51,119 nt of DNA. Source: Streptomyces sp. NK15101 (GTDB taxonomy: Bacteria > Actinomycetota > Actinomycetes > Streptomycetales > Streptomycetaceae). The position numbers and the translations under genes were made by a program. Below the pieces are notes generated by a model. It was not told the origin of the DNA, searched no databases, and saw only the letters and a list, made by a program, of their open reading frames with translations. Below, piece by piece: positions 22,791-30,223 of the stretch (position 1 is its first letter; each line of letters begins with the position of its first letter). The stretch lies in the NCBI RefSeq assembly GCF_020400725.1, contig NZ_JAINVG010000055.1, positions 1-51,119 on the forward strand, given 5' to 3'.

Positions 22791-23624
22791 ATGAGCGACA
22801 GCCCGGCCGGCCGGCTGCAGGCGCTCTTCGAGGGGCACCGGCTGACGCCGACGCAGCGGCGGATCGCGCACTGCATGGTCCGGCGCGCCGGTGACGTGCC
22901 GTTCCTGTCCAGCGTCGAGCTCGCCGAGCTCGCCGGGGTCAGCCAGCCCTCCGTCACCCGCTTCGCCGTCGCCCTCGGCTTCGACGGCTACCCGGCGCTG
23001 CGCAAGCACCTGCGGGAGAGCATGCCCGCGGCCGCCGAGGAGGCCTCGGGCCTCAACGAGTACCAGCAGGCCGTCCTCGCCGAGATCGAGAACCTCCGGC
23101 ACCTCGCCGGGCTCCTCGCCGACCCCGCCCCCGTCGAGCGGGCAGGCCGGCTCCTCGCCGGATCCCGCCCGCTCCCCGTGCTCGGGCTGCGGGCCGCCTC
23201 CTCGCAGGCGCGGGGCTTCGCCTACTTCGCCGCCAAGGTGCACCCGGACGTCCGGCTCCTCGACGAGGGCGGCTCGATGCTCACGGACCGCATCGACGCG
23301 GCCGTACGGGCCGGGGCCACGGCCCTGCTCTGCTTCGCGCTGCCCCGGCACCCCCGGGAGGTCGTCGAGGCCCTGGAGTACGCGCGGAAGGCCGGGCTCA
23401 CGGTCGTGACCGTCGCCGAGTCGGCGTTCGCGCCCGTCGCCGCCCACAGCGACCTGCTGATCCCCGCCGCCGTCGGCACCGGACTCGCCTTCGACACCGC
23501 CTGCGCGCCGATGCTGCTCGGCCGGGTCCTCCTGGAGGCCATGGCGGACGAACTCCCCGACGCGCAGGCGCGCCTGGAGGAGTTCGACACGAAGGCGGCG
23601 ACCCGGGGCCTGTTCGTCGAGTAG
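22791..23624 (+). CDS. MurR/RpiR-family transcriptional regulator
   Basis: This 277-residue regulator has an N-terminal RpiR helix-turn-helix (~1-78: LTPTQRRIAHCMVRRA ... LAELAGVSQPSVTRFAVALGFDGYPALRKHLRE) and a C-terminal SIS domain (~110-260). The SIS domain contains VLGLRAASSQARGFAYFAAKV and ALLCFALPRHPREVVEALEYAR, the sugar-phosphate binding fold. RpiR regulators respond to phosphosugars, but actinobacterial members also sit beside amino-acid and purine catabolic genes. Here the nearest catabolic cluster is hut, 3.7 kb away. GGGGG lies before the ATG. The gene is convergent with the roadblock operon. Confidence 0.92.
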   Translation: MSDSPAGRLQALFEGHRLTPTQRRIAHCMVRRAGDVPFLSSVELAELAGVSQPSVTRFAVALGFDGYPALRKHLRESMPAAAEEASGLNEYQQAVLAEIENLRHLAGLLADPAPVERAGRLLAGSRPLPVLGLRAASSQARGFAYFAAKVHPDVRLLDEGGSMLTDRIDAAVRAGATALLCFALPRHPREVVEALEYARKAGLTVVTVAESAFAPVAAHSDLLIPAAVGTGLAFDTACAPMLLGRVLLEAMADELPDAQARLEEFDTKAATRGLFVE

Positions 23625-23636
23625 GCCCCCGAGCCG

Positions 23637-24008
23637 TCAGACCTCCAGCTCGGCCTCGATCTTCTTCAGCTGGTGGCGTGCCATCGCCAGGTTCGCGCGG
23701 CCCTTGTCGAGCGCCAGGTAGAGGAAGAGGCCGCTGTTGCCGCGGCCCTTGAGCAGCCGGATCAGGTGGTACTGGCTGCCGAGGGTGATCAGGATGTCCT
23801 CGATGTCCTCCTGGAGTCCCAGCATCTCCATCGTCCGGACCTTGGCCCGGACGACGTCGGTGTTGCCCGCCGCGGCCATGTTCAGGTCGAGGTCCTTGCC
23901 GCCGCCGATCGTGCCGAGCGCCATGCCGCTGGTGTAGTCGACGAGGGCCGCGCCGATCGCGCCTTCGATCGTGACGGCTTCCTTGAGGGAGGTCTCGGTG
24001 TTCGCCAT
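23637..24008 (-). CDS. Roadblock/LC7-like protein (operon position 4)
   Basis: A 123-residue protein of roadblock-like size with TIEGAIGAALVDYTSGMALGT at the N-terminus and LITLGSQYHLIRLLKGRGNSGLFLYLALDKGRANLAMAR near the C-terminus. It is clearly paralogous to the product of 25240-25632: both share LVDxTSGxALGT, YHxxR, and FLxLxLDxxxxNLAxARxxL. Roadblock proteins are small regulators of GTPases. In Streptomyces they occur in conservons and are linked to development. It lies 39 bases after the preceding gene and is the last of four leftward genes. The start is ATG 24008. Confidence 0.85.
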   Translation of the reverse strand: MANTETSLKEAVTIEGAIGAALVDYTSGMALGTIGGGKDLDLNMAAAGNTDVVRAKVRTMEMLGLQEDIEDILITLGSQYHLIRLLKGRGNSGLFLYLALDKGRANLAMARHQLKKIEAELEV

Positions 24009-24047
24009 GGTGTCGTACTTCTTCCTTCTCGGTGCTGTTCGGACGGT

Positions 24048-24440
24048 TCAGTTCAGGTCTTTGCGTTCCAGCGCGCCGTCGACGAGTTCCCCTATCCGGG
24101 CGCTGGACCTGCGGGCCTCCAGATGGAGCCGCCCCACGTTGATCCGGGGCTCGGCGAGCAGTGTCAGGACGGCCGAGCCGCCCGCCGCGTACGTCGCCAC
24201 GTAGCCGTTCTCGCCGCGTACGAGCAGCTCGCGGAAGCGGCCCTGTCCGGTGGTGTCGGTCAGCCGCTGCCCGACGCCGAGCGCCGCCGCGGTCAGCGCG
24301 GCCACGGTCTCCGCCTCGCCGTCCACCGTGTCGTGGGCGAGCACGAGTCCGTCGGCGCTGGCCGCCAGGGCCCCGGTGAGCTGGGGCAGCCGCGCCCGCA
24401 GCCGTCTGAGCTCGCCGAGGACCTCGGCTTCTGCCGTCAT
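24048..24440 (-). CDS. Roadblock/LC7 domain protein (operon position 3)
   Basis: About 130 residues with the roadblock pattern: ASADGLVLAHDTVDGEAETVAALTAAALGVGQRL, then RGENGYVATYAAGGSAVLTLLAEPRINVGRLHLEAR. That is close to CvnB-type proteins. ATG 24440 is preferred because AGAGGAG lies 7 bases upstream. A longer version from GTG 24485, overlapping the stop of the upstream gene, gives 145 residues and is possible. Function is inferred from the family: modulation of a Ras/Arf-like GTPase or a kinase encoded elsewhere. Confidence 0.87.
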   Translation of the reverse strand: MTAEAEVLGELRRLRARLPQLTGALAASADGLVLAHDTVDGEAETVAALTAAALGVGQRLTDTTGQGRFRELLVRGENGYVATYAAGGSAVLTLLAEPRINVGRLHLEARRSSARIGELVDGALERKDLN

Positions 24441-24481
24441 GAGCTGTCTCCTCTCGGCGCGCATGCGCAGGGCACGCCTCA

Positions 24482-25243
24482 TCACAGGTGTGCCTCCAGG
24501 GCGTCACGGAGCCGGCGCAGCAGGGCGATGTCGGGATCGGCCACCGGCAGGGCCGATAAGGCCGAAGGCGGGGGCGTGGGTTCGGGTGAGAGCGGCGTCT
24601 CGACGAGTCCGGCCGCGGCCAGGCGTCGCACGTCGAGCAGCGTGTGGAAGGCGGGCCTGCCGAGCAGCCGGGCCAGCTCCGCCGGGGTCCGCTCCCCGTC
24701 GGCGGCGGCGAGCAGCGCGCGCTGCCGCGCCCCCACGGTCTGGCCGGGGGAGGCGGGACGCGGCACGACCGGGGCGGTGTCCACGGCGGCGTACGGCCAG
24801 ACGGCGTCGAGGAGTTCGCGGCGGCGGACGGTCTCGCGCTCGACGGCCTCGGCGGAGACCGGCCGCACCGTCCCGAACCAGTGCCCCACCCCGTACCGGA
24901 AGCGGGTCGGGCCGCTGGTGGGGGAGAGGGCGAAGAAGGCCGCGTCGAAGACGGCGCCGAGGTGGCAGATCTCCAGCTCGCCGTCGTGCAGCCGGCCGCT
25001 GTCGACGAGGAAGCGGCCGACCGCGCGGTGCGCCCCGGCCCGGTCGACGGCCTCGTCCCAGCCCTCGCGGGGCAGCCGGCCGCCGGTGGTGAGGAGGACG
25101 TCGACGCCGGGGGCGGCGGGCGACTCGGCGTGCACGACCCGGCCGTCGACGAGGTAGAGCGTGCCGTGGTCGCGCAGCAGGGCGCCGGTGGCCTTCTCGG
25201 CGGCGAGCCGGACCAGCATCGGGGAGACGGTCGCCCTGCTCAT
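24482..25243 (-). CDS. DUF4388/PATAN-like regulatory protein with a TTA codon (operon position 2)
   Basis: This 253-residue protein has an N-terminal DUF4388 (PATAN)-like region (~10-125: EKATGALLRDHGTLYLVDGRVVHAESP ... AVGRFLVDSGRLHDGELE). The middle ends in FRYGVGHWFGTVRPV, and a C-terminal winged-helix-like segment follows (~175-215: DGERTPAELARLLGRPAFHTLLDVRRLAAAGLVETP). PATAN-type domains occur with roadblock proteins in bacterial signalling. The leucine codon at 24557-24559 is TTA on the coding strand, so full translation should depend on the bldA tRNA. Its ATG overlaps the stop of the upstream roadblock gene (ATGA), so translation is coupled. Confidence 0.82.
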   Translation of the reverse strand: MSRATVSPMLVRLAAEKATGALLRDHGTLYLVDGRVVHAESPAAPGVDVLLTTGGRLPREGWDEAVDRAGAHRAVGRFLVDSGRLHDGELEICHLGAVFDAAFFALSPTSGPTRFRYGVGHWFGTVRPVSAEAVERETVRRRELLDAVWPYAAVDTAPVVPRPASPGQTVGARQRALLAAADGERTPAELARLLGRPAFHTLLDVRRLAAAGLVETPLSPEPTPPPSALSALPVADPDIALLRRLRDALEAHL

Positions 25244-25632
25244 CCGAGGACCAGTCTCTCGGCGAGGTCGCGGAGGCGGAGCCGGGCGAGGGCGAGGTTG
25301 CCGGAGTCGCGGTCGAGCCAGAGGTGGAGGAAGACGCTGCTCTCGAAGGAGGTCTCGACGAAGCGGAGGACGTGGTAGCCGGCGCGGGTGGTGACGATCA
25401 GGTCCTCGACGGCCGGGCCCGCGCCGGGGCCGCCGTCCGCCGCCGTGAAGGAGTCGAACTCGGCGGCGGAGCGGGCTATCTCGGCGGTCTCGGCGGCCGT
25501 CGTCTCGTGGTCGCCGACCGGCGAGTCGCCCGCCGTGCCGAGAGCGAGCCCGCTGGTCCAGTCGACCAGGGAGGCGCCCCGGGCCCCCGGCAGGGCCATG
25601 GCCTCCAGGAGGCACTCGTCGATTCCGGGCAC
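25240..25632 (-). CDS. Roadblock/LC7-like protein (operon position 1)
   Basis: A 130-residue paralogue of the 23637-24008 product, with GARGASLVDWTSGLALGT, an acidic middle, then EDLIVTTRAGYHVLRF and SVFLHLWLDRDSGNLALARLRL. It is the first gene of a leftward four-gene operon (roadblock, PATAN-like, roadblock, roadblock). Unlike classical Streptomyces conservons, the operon contains no histidine-kinase-like CvnA, no DUF742 CvnC and no GTPase CvnD. No clear Shine-Dalgarno is seen near ATG 25632 (GGGGAA lies 6 bases before it). Confidence 0.85.
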   Translation of the reverse strand: MPGIDECLLEAMALPGARGASLVDWTSGLALGTAGDSPVGDHETTAAETAEIARSAAEFDSFTAADGGPGAGPAVEDLIVTTRAGYHVLRFVETSFESSVFLHLWLDRDSGNLALARLRLRDLAERLVLG

Positions 25633-25818
25633 GCGGATTCCCCTCCCGATGCGGCGTGCGAACGTGCGGCAGTGACGGTGACGCTACTGAACGTTCCGGC
25701 CTCAGGGAGGGGTTCTGGCATTTTCCATCGGAACATGCCGCTGTCTGACGCGAATTGATCAGAGCGGACCCGGGCCGCCGCCGGCGCGCCCGCACCCGGG
25801 CCGCCCGCGGGACCACTG

Positions 25819-25934
25819 CCCGACGGGCTGCCGGACCGGCGCGTCCGCCCCCCGCTGCCGGCTGCGGATCCCCGGTCCGGCGCGTCCGCCCCCGGTCCGT
25901 TACCCGACGGGCTGCCGGACCAGTGCGTCCGCCC
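25819..25934. repeat. Imperfect ~42-bp repeat including the end of the decarboxylase gene
   Basis: A 32-bp word (25819-25850) recurs at 25903-25934 with 30 of 32 identities, and an 18-bp part of it appears at 25874-25891 with 17 identities, giving a spacing near 42 bp. The copy at 25903-25934 is the coding end of the decarboxylase gene (stop at 25900-25902). The noncoding interval 25633-25899 otherwise shows no gene. Confidence 0.8.
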
Positions 25935-27228
25935 GTTCCCCGCCCGCCTCGGCGACGATCTCGTCGAGCGTCTGGGCCCTGCGGACGGTCGTGAACGTCA
26001 CCGCCCCGTCGCCGTCCACCGTGAAGCCGTGGATGCCGGGCCGGGGAAGGCTGTTGTACGCGTAGTGGTGGGCGAAGTAGTACGCGCCGGTGTCCGGGAC
26101 CGCCACGACGTCGCCCGGGCGCAGCAGCGGCAGCGCGCGGCCCGTGGCGAGCAGGTCCCCTGCGAAGCAGGCGGGGCCCGCCACGTCCTGGACGGTGACG
26201 TCCTCGGTGCGGGGCCGGCCCGCGGAGTCGTACGCGAGGACGCGCAGCGGCCAGGACTCGGGGGCGTAGACCGTGCGGGCGGCCAGCTGCACGCCCGCGT
26301 GGGTGACGGCGATCGGGCGGCCGCCGGTGGTCTTCGTGTACTCCACCCGGGCGAGGACCGTGCCGTGCTTGGCGAGCAGGGAGCGCCCGAACTCGGTGAC
26401 GAGCCGGTAGCGCCCGTCGAGGAGCCCGGGGACGGTGTCGGCGAGCAGCCGGGCGTACTCCGCGTACGTCGGCGTCTCCTCGTCGGAGGCGAAGTTCACC
26501 GGCAGTCCGCCGCCGATGTCGAGGGTGTCGACCTGCTGCCGCCCGGCCGCCCGGTTGATCTCCTCGGCGAGCGCGTACGCCTCCCCGACCCCCTGGGCCA
26601 TGAGGGCGAGCGGGATGCCCTGGGAGCCGGTGTGGGTGTGCAGCCGGGTCAGCCAGGGCCGGTCCAGGAAGGCCCGGACGACGGCCTCGCGGGCGCCTTC
26701 GTCGCGGAGCGCCACGCCGAACTTGGAGGTGGCGGTCGCGGTCGAGAGCGCGCCGATGGAACCCGCTCCGACCTGCGGGTTCACCCGGAGGCCGAGCGGC
26801 GAGGCGGTGGGGGCGGAGGCGACGAGCGCGTCGAGCCTGCCCAGCTCCTGGAGGTTGTCGGCGTTGACGGCGATCCCGAGCGCGAGGGCCTGGCGGAGCT
26901 CGGCCGGGGTCTTGGCGGGGGAGTCGAGCACGGTCCGCGCGGGCGGGACGCCGGCCGCGCGGGCGAGGGCCAGCTCGCCGGGGCTCGCGACCTCGACGCC
27001 GAGCCCCGCCTCGTGGAGCAGGCGCAGGACGGGGACGAGCGGGGCGGCCTTCACGGCGAAGGCGTGGAGCACGGGTGCGTCGGTGACGGCGGCGAAGGCG
27101 CTGGTCAGGGCGGTGGCGGAGGCGAGGATGCCGGCGGTGTCGAGGAGGGCGACGACCGGTGCGGCGGCGGAGAGGAGTCCTTGGTCGACGGAGGCTCGGA
27201 CGGCGAGATCACGACGGTAGGAGGCCAT
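25900..27228 (-). CDS. Fold-type III PLP-dependent decarboxylase (diaminopimelate/ornithine decarboxylase family)
   Basis: This 442-residue enzyme has an N-terminal alanine-racemase-like barrel with the PLP lysine in HAFAVKAAPL. HTHTGSQG and DIGGGLPVNF (phosphate and substrate contacts) follow, and the C-terminal beta domain has AGPACFAGDLLA (the active-site Cys contributed across the dimer) and VPDTGAYYFAHHYAYNS. The family decarboxylates meso-diaminopimelate, ornithine, arginine or related amino acids; this branch is not the standard lysA and its substrate is unknown. ATG 27228 is preferred (GACGAGG nine bases upstream); ATG 27237 is an alternative. It is divergent from hutU, so a shared promoter region of ~100 bases may link it to histidine or polyamine metabolism. 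Confidence 0.88.
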   Translation of the reverse strand: MASYRRDLAVRASVDQGLLSAAAPVVALLDTAGILASATALTSAFAAVTDAPVLHAFAVKAAPLVPVLRLLHEAGLGVEVASPGELALARAAGVPPARTVLDSPAKTPAELRQALALGIAVNADNLQELGRLDALVASAPTASPLGLRVNPQVGAGSIGALSTATATSKFGVALRDEGAREAVVRAFLDRPWLTRLHTHTGSQGIPLALMAQGVGEAYALAEEINRAAGRQQVDTLDIGGGLPVNFASDEETPTYAEYARLLADTVPGLLDGRYRLVTEFGRSLLAKHGTVLARVEYTKTTGGRPIAVTHAGVQLAARTVYAPESWPLRVLAYDSAGRPRTEDVTVQDVAGPACFAGDLLATGRALPLLRPGDVVAVPDTGAYYFAHHYAYNSLPRPGIHGFTVDGDGAVTFTTVRRAQTLDEIVAEAGGERADALVRQPVG

Positions 27229-27267
27229 GCGGCCCATCCTCGTCCATCGTCCGGCCGGGGCGCCCTG

Positions 27268-27303
27268 TTGACTACAACTATTCAGCGCGACAAGATGTGA
27301 ATA
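27268..27303 (+). promoter_or_regulatory. hutU promoter with overlapping inverted repeats
   Basis: TTGACT (27268-27273), a 17-base spacer and CAAGAT (27291-27296) form a good housekeeping-type promoter. An inverted pair TATTCA (27279-27284) / TGAATA (27298-27303) spans the spacer and start site, and GTTG-ACTA-CAAC (27267-27278) overlaps the -35. These are suitable repressor sites. Confidence 0.6.
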
Positions 27304-27332
27304 TCTGAACGACATTCCGAGGAGGCACCCCC

Positions 27333-29009
27333 ATGTCAGGACCCCGCCCCGTCCGAGCAGCCCGCGGTACGGAACTGAGCGCCCTGGGATGGCAGCAGGA
27401 AGCCGCCCTCCGGATGCTCCAGAACAACCTCGACCCCGAGGTCGCCGAGCACCCCGACAAGCTCGTCGTCTACGGCGGCACCGGCAAGGCCGCCCGCGAC
27501 TGGCGCTCCTTCGACGCCATGGTCCGCACCCTGCGCACCCTCAAGCAGGACGAGACGATGCTCGTCCAGTCCGGCCGCCCCGTCGGCGTCATGCAGACCC
27601 ACGAGTGGGCCCCCCGCGTCCTCCTCGCCAACTCCAACCTGGTCGGCGACTGGGCCAACTGGGAGGAGTTCCGCCGTCTGGAGCAGCTCGGCCTCACCAT
27701 GTACGGCCAGATGACGGCCGGCTCCTGGATCTACATCGGCACCCAGGGCATCCTCCAGGGCACCTACGAGACCTTCGCGGCCGTCGCCGCCAAGAAGTTC
27801 GGCGGCACCCTGGCCGGCACCATCACCCTCACCGCCGGCCTCGGCGGCATGGGCGGCGCCCAGCCCCTCGCCGTCACCATGAACGACGGCGTCGCCATCT
27901 GCGTCGACTGCGACCCGCGCGCCATCGAGCGCCGCATCGAGCACCGCTACCTGGACGTCAAGGCCGACAACCTGGCCCACGCCCTCCAGCTCGCCACCGA
28001 GGCCCGCGACGCCCGCCGCCCGCTCTCCATCGGCCTCCTCGGCAACGCCGCCGAGCTGCTCCCGCAGATGCTCGCCGAGGGCGCCCCGATCGACATCGTG
28101 ACCGACCAGACCTCGGCCCACGACCCGCTCTCGTACCTCCCCGTCGGCGTGGCCTTCGAGGACATGGCCGACGCCGCCGCCAAGGACCCGGCCGGCTTCA
28201 CCCGGCGCTCCCGCGAGTCGATGGCCAAGCACGTCGAGGCCATGGTCGGCTTCATGGACGCCGGCGCCGAGGTCTTCGACTACGGCAACTCGATCCGCGG
28301 CGAGGCCCAGCTGGCCGGCTACGACCGCGCCTTCGCCTTCCCCGGCTTCGTCCCCGCCTACATCCGCCCGCTGTTCTGCGAGGGCAAGGGCCCCTTCCGC
28401 TGGGCCGCCCTCTCCGGCGAGGCCTCCGACATCGCCAAGACGGACAAGGCGATCCTCGACCTCTTCCCGGAGAACGAGTCCCTGCACCGCTGGATCAAGA
28501 TGGCCGGCGAGCGCGTCCACTTCCAGGGCCTGCCCGCCCGCATCTGCTGGCTCGGCCAGGGCGAGCGCGACAAGGCGGGCTCCATGTTCAACGACATGGT
28601 CGCCGACGGCACCCTCGCCGCGCCCCTCGCGATCGGCCGCGACCACCTCGACTGCGGCTCCGTCGCCTCCCCGTACCGCGAGACCGAGGCCATGCTCGAC
28701 GGCTCCGACGCCATCGCCGACTGGCCGCTGCTCAACGCCATGGTCAACGTCGCCTCCGGCGCCTCCTGGGTCTCCATCCACCACGGCGGCGGCGTCGGCA
28801 TGGGCCGCTCCATCCACGCCGGCCAGGTCTCGGTCGCGGACGGCACCAAGCTCGCCGGCGAGAAGATCCGCCGCGTCCTGACGAACGACCCCGGCATGGG
28901 CGTCATCCGCCACGTCGACGCCGGCTACGACATCGCGGAGCGCGTCGCCGACGAGAAGGGCGTCCGCGTCCCGATGCGCGAGGGCTCCGAGGACGAGGCC
29001 TCCGCGTGA
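27333..29009 (+). CDS. hutU: Urocanate hydratase
   Basis: This 558-residue enzyme hydrates urocanate to imidazolone propionate, the second step of histidine degradation, using tightly bound NAD+ as electrophile. The NAD-binding and core motifs include VVYGGTGKAARDW, LTAGLGGMGGAQPLA, the active-site region ARICWLGQGERDKAG (Cys) and HHGGGVGMGRSIHAG. The length is standard. The start has CGAGGAGG at ~9-base spacing. It heads an operon: its TGA overlaps the GTG of the M20 gene (GTGA). The first enzyme, histidine ammonia-lyase, is not in this window and in Streptomyces is usually encoded elsewhere. Confidence 0.97.
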   Translation: MSGPRPVRAARGTELSALGWQQEAALRMLQNNLDPEVAEHPDKLVVYGGTGKAARDWRSFDAMVRTLRTLKQDETMLVQSGRPVGVMQTHEWAPRVLLANSNLVGDWANWEEFRRLEQLGLTMYGQMTAGSWIYIGTQGILQGTYETFAAVAAKKFGGTLAGTITLTAGLGGMGGAQPLAVTMNDGVAICVDCDPRAIERRIEHRYLDVKADNLAHALQLATEARDARRPLSIGLLGNAAELLPQMLAEGAPIDIVTDQTSAHDPLSYLPVGVAFEDMADAAAKDPAGFTRRSRESMAKHVEAMVGFMDAGAEVFDYGNSIRGEAQLAGYDRAFAFPGFVPAYIRPLFCEGKGPFRWAALSGEASDIAKTDKAILDLFPENESLHRWIKMAGERVHFQGLPARICWLGQGERDKAGSMFNDMVADGTLAAPLAIGRDHLDCGSVASPYRETEAMLDGSDAIADWPLLNAMVNVASGASWVSIHHGGGVGMGRSIHAGQVSVADGTKLAGEKIRRVLTNDPGMGVIRHVDAGYDIAERVADEKGVRVPMREGSEDEASA

Positions 29010-30223
29010 GCGACAGCTTCCACGCCATGTGGCGGTCGCTGCGGCCCATCGGCCGCAGCGCCGCCTCCGGTGGCTACCGCCGCTACGCCTGGACCCAGGC
29101 GGACGCCGACTGCCGCCTCTGGTTCCGCATGCAGGCCGAGGCCCGCCGTCTCGACGTCGAGACGGACCGCAACGGCAACCAGTGGGCCTGGCTCGGCGAC
29201 CCGACGGCCGGCGACGCCGTCGTCACCGGCTCCCACCTGGACTCCGTCCCCGACGGCGGCGCCTTCGACGGCCCCCTCGGCGTCGTGTCCGCCTTCGCCG
29301 CCCTCGACGAACTCCGCTCCCGCGGAGCCTCGTTCAAGCGGCCCCTCGCCATCGTCAACTTCGGCGACGAGGAAGGAGCCCGCTTCGGCCTCGCCTGCGT
29401 CGGCTCCCGCCTCACCGCCGGCCGGCTGACGAAGGAGCAGGCGTACGAGCTCCGCGACGCGGACGGCACCAGCCTCCCGCAGGCCATGGAGGCCGCCGGG
29501 TACGACCCATCGGGGATCGGCCCCGACCCCGAGCGGCTCGCCCGCGTCGGCGCCTTCGTCGAGCTCCACGTCGAGCAGGGCCGCGCCCTGGACCTGTCCG
29601 GGGACGCCGTCGGCATCGCCTCCTCCATCTGGCCGCACGGCCGCTGGCGGTACGACTTCGCCGGCGAGGCCAACCACGCCGGCACCACCCGGCTCGTCGA
29701 CCGCCGCGACCCGATGCTCACCTACGCCGAGACCGTCCTCGCCGCCCGCCGCGAGGCCGAACTCGCGGGCGCCGTCGCCACCTTCGGCAAGATCGCGGTC
29801 GAGCCGAACGGCGTCAACGCCATCCCGTCGATGGTCCGCGGCTGGCTCGACGCCCGCGCCGCCGACCAGGGCTCCCTCGACAAGGTCGTCGCGGGCGTCG
29901 AGGCGGCGGCCCGGGAGTACGCCGACCGCCACGGCATCGACCTCGCCGTCGTGCGGGAGTCCTACACCCCGATCGTGGAGTTCTCGCACGTCCTGCGCGA
30001 CGAGCTCTCCCGGATCCTGGGCACCTCGGGCAAGGTGCCGGTCCTCGGCACGGGCGCGGGACACGACGCGGGCATCCTGTCCGAGTCGATTCCGACCGCC
30101 ATGCTGTTCGTACGGAACCCCACCGGCGTCTCGCACTCCCCGGCCGAGTTCGCGGCCGAGGACGACTGCGTGGCCGGGGTCATCGCACTCGCCGACGTAC
30201 TGGAGGAGCTGGCGTGCCGCTGA
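29006..30223 (+). CDS. M20-family amidohydrolase (allantoate amidohydrolase-like) in the hut operon
   Basis: This 405-residue binuclear metallo-hydrolase has ligands visible in GSHLDSVPDGGAFDGPLGV (His, Asp), NFGDEEGARFG (Glu-Glu), FVELHVEQG (His) and GAGHDAGIL (His). FAGEANHAGTT provides the substrate-facing histidine of the dimerisation domain. Close relatives are named allantoate amidohydrolase, N-carbamoyl-amino-acid hydrolase or ureidoglycolate hydrolase. Its position, translationally coupled to hutU on one side and hutF on the other, suggests it acts on N-formyl-glutamate, the product of HutF, in place of a HutG deformylase. That is inference from context. Confidence 0.88.
   Translation: MSDSFHAMWRSLRPIGRSAASGGYRRYAWTQADADCRLWFRMQAEARRLDVETDRNGNQWAWLGDPTAGDAVVTGSHLDSVPDGGAFDGPLGVVSAFAALDELRSRGASFKRPLAIVNFGDEEGARFGLACVGSRLTAGRLTKEQAYELRDADGTSLPQAMEAAGYDPSGIGPDPERLARVGAFVELHVEQGRALDLSGDAVGIASSIWPHGRWRYDFAGEANHAGTTRLVDRRDPMLTYAETVLAARREAELAGAVATFGKIAVEPNGVNAIPSMVRGWLDARAADQGSLDKVVAGVEAAAREYADRHGIDLAVVRESYTPIVEFSHVLRDELSRILGTSGKVPVLGTGAGHDAGILSESIPTAMLFVRNPTGVSHSPAEFAAEDDCVAGVIALADVLEELACR

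Noticed and set aside
23637..25632. A complete Streptomyces conservon (cvnABCD)
   Set aside because: Only roadblock-like and PATAN-like products are present; the kinase-like, DUF742 and GTPase genes are absent on both sides.
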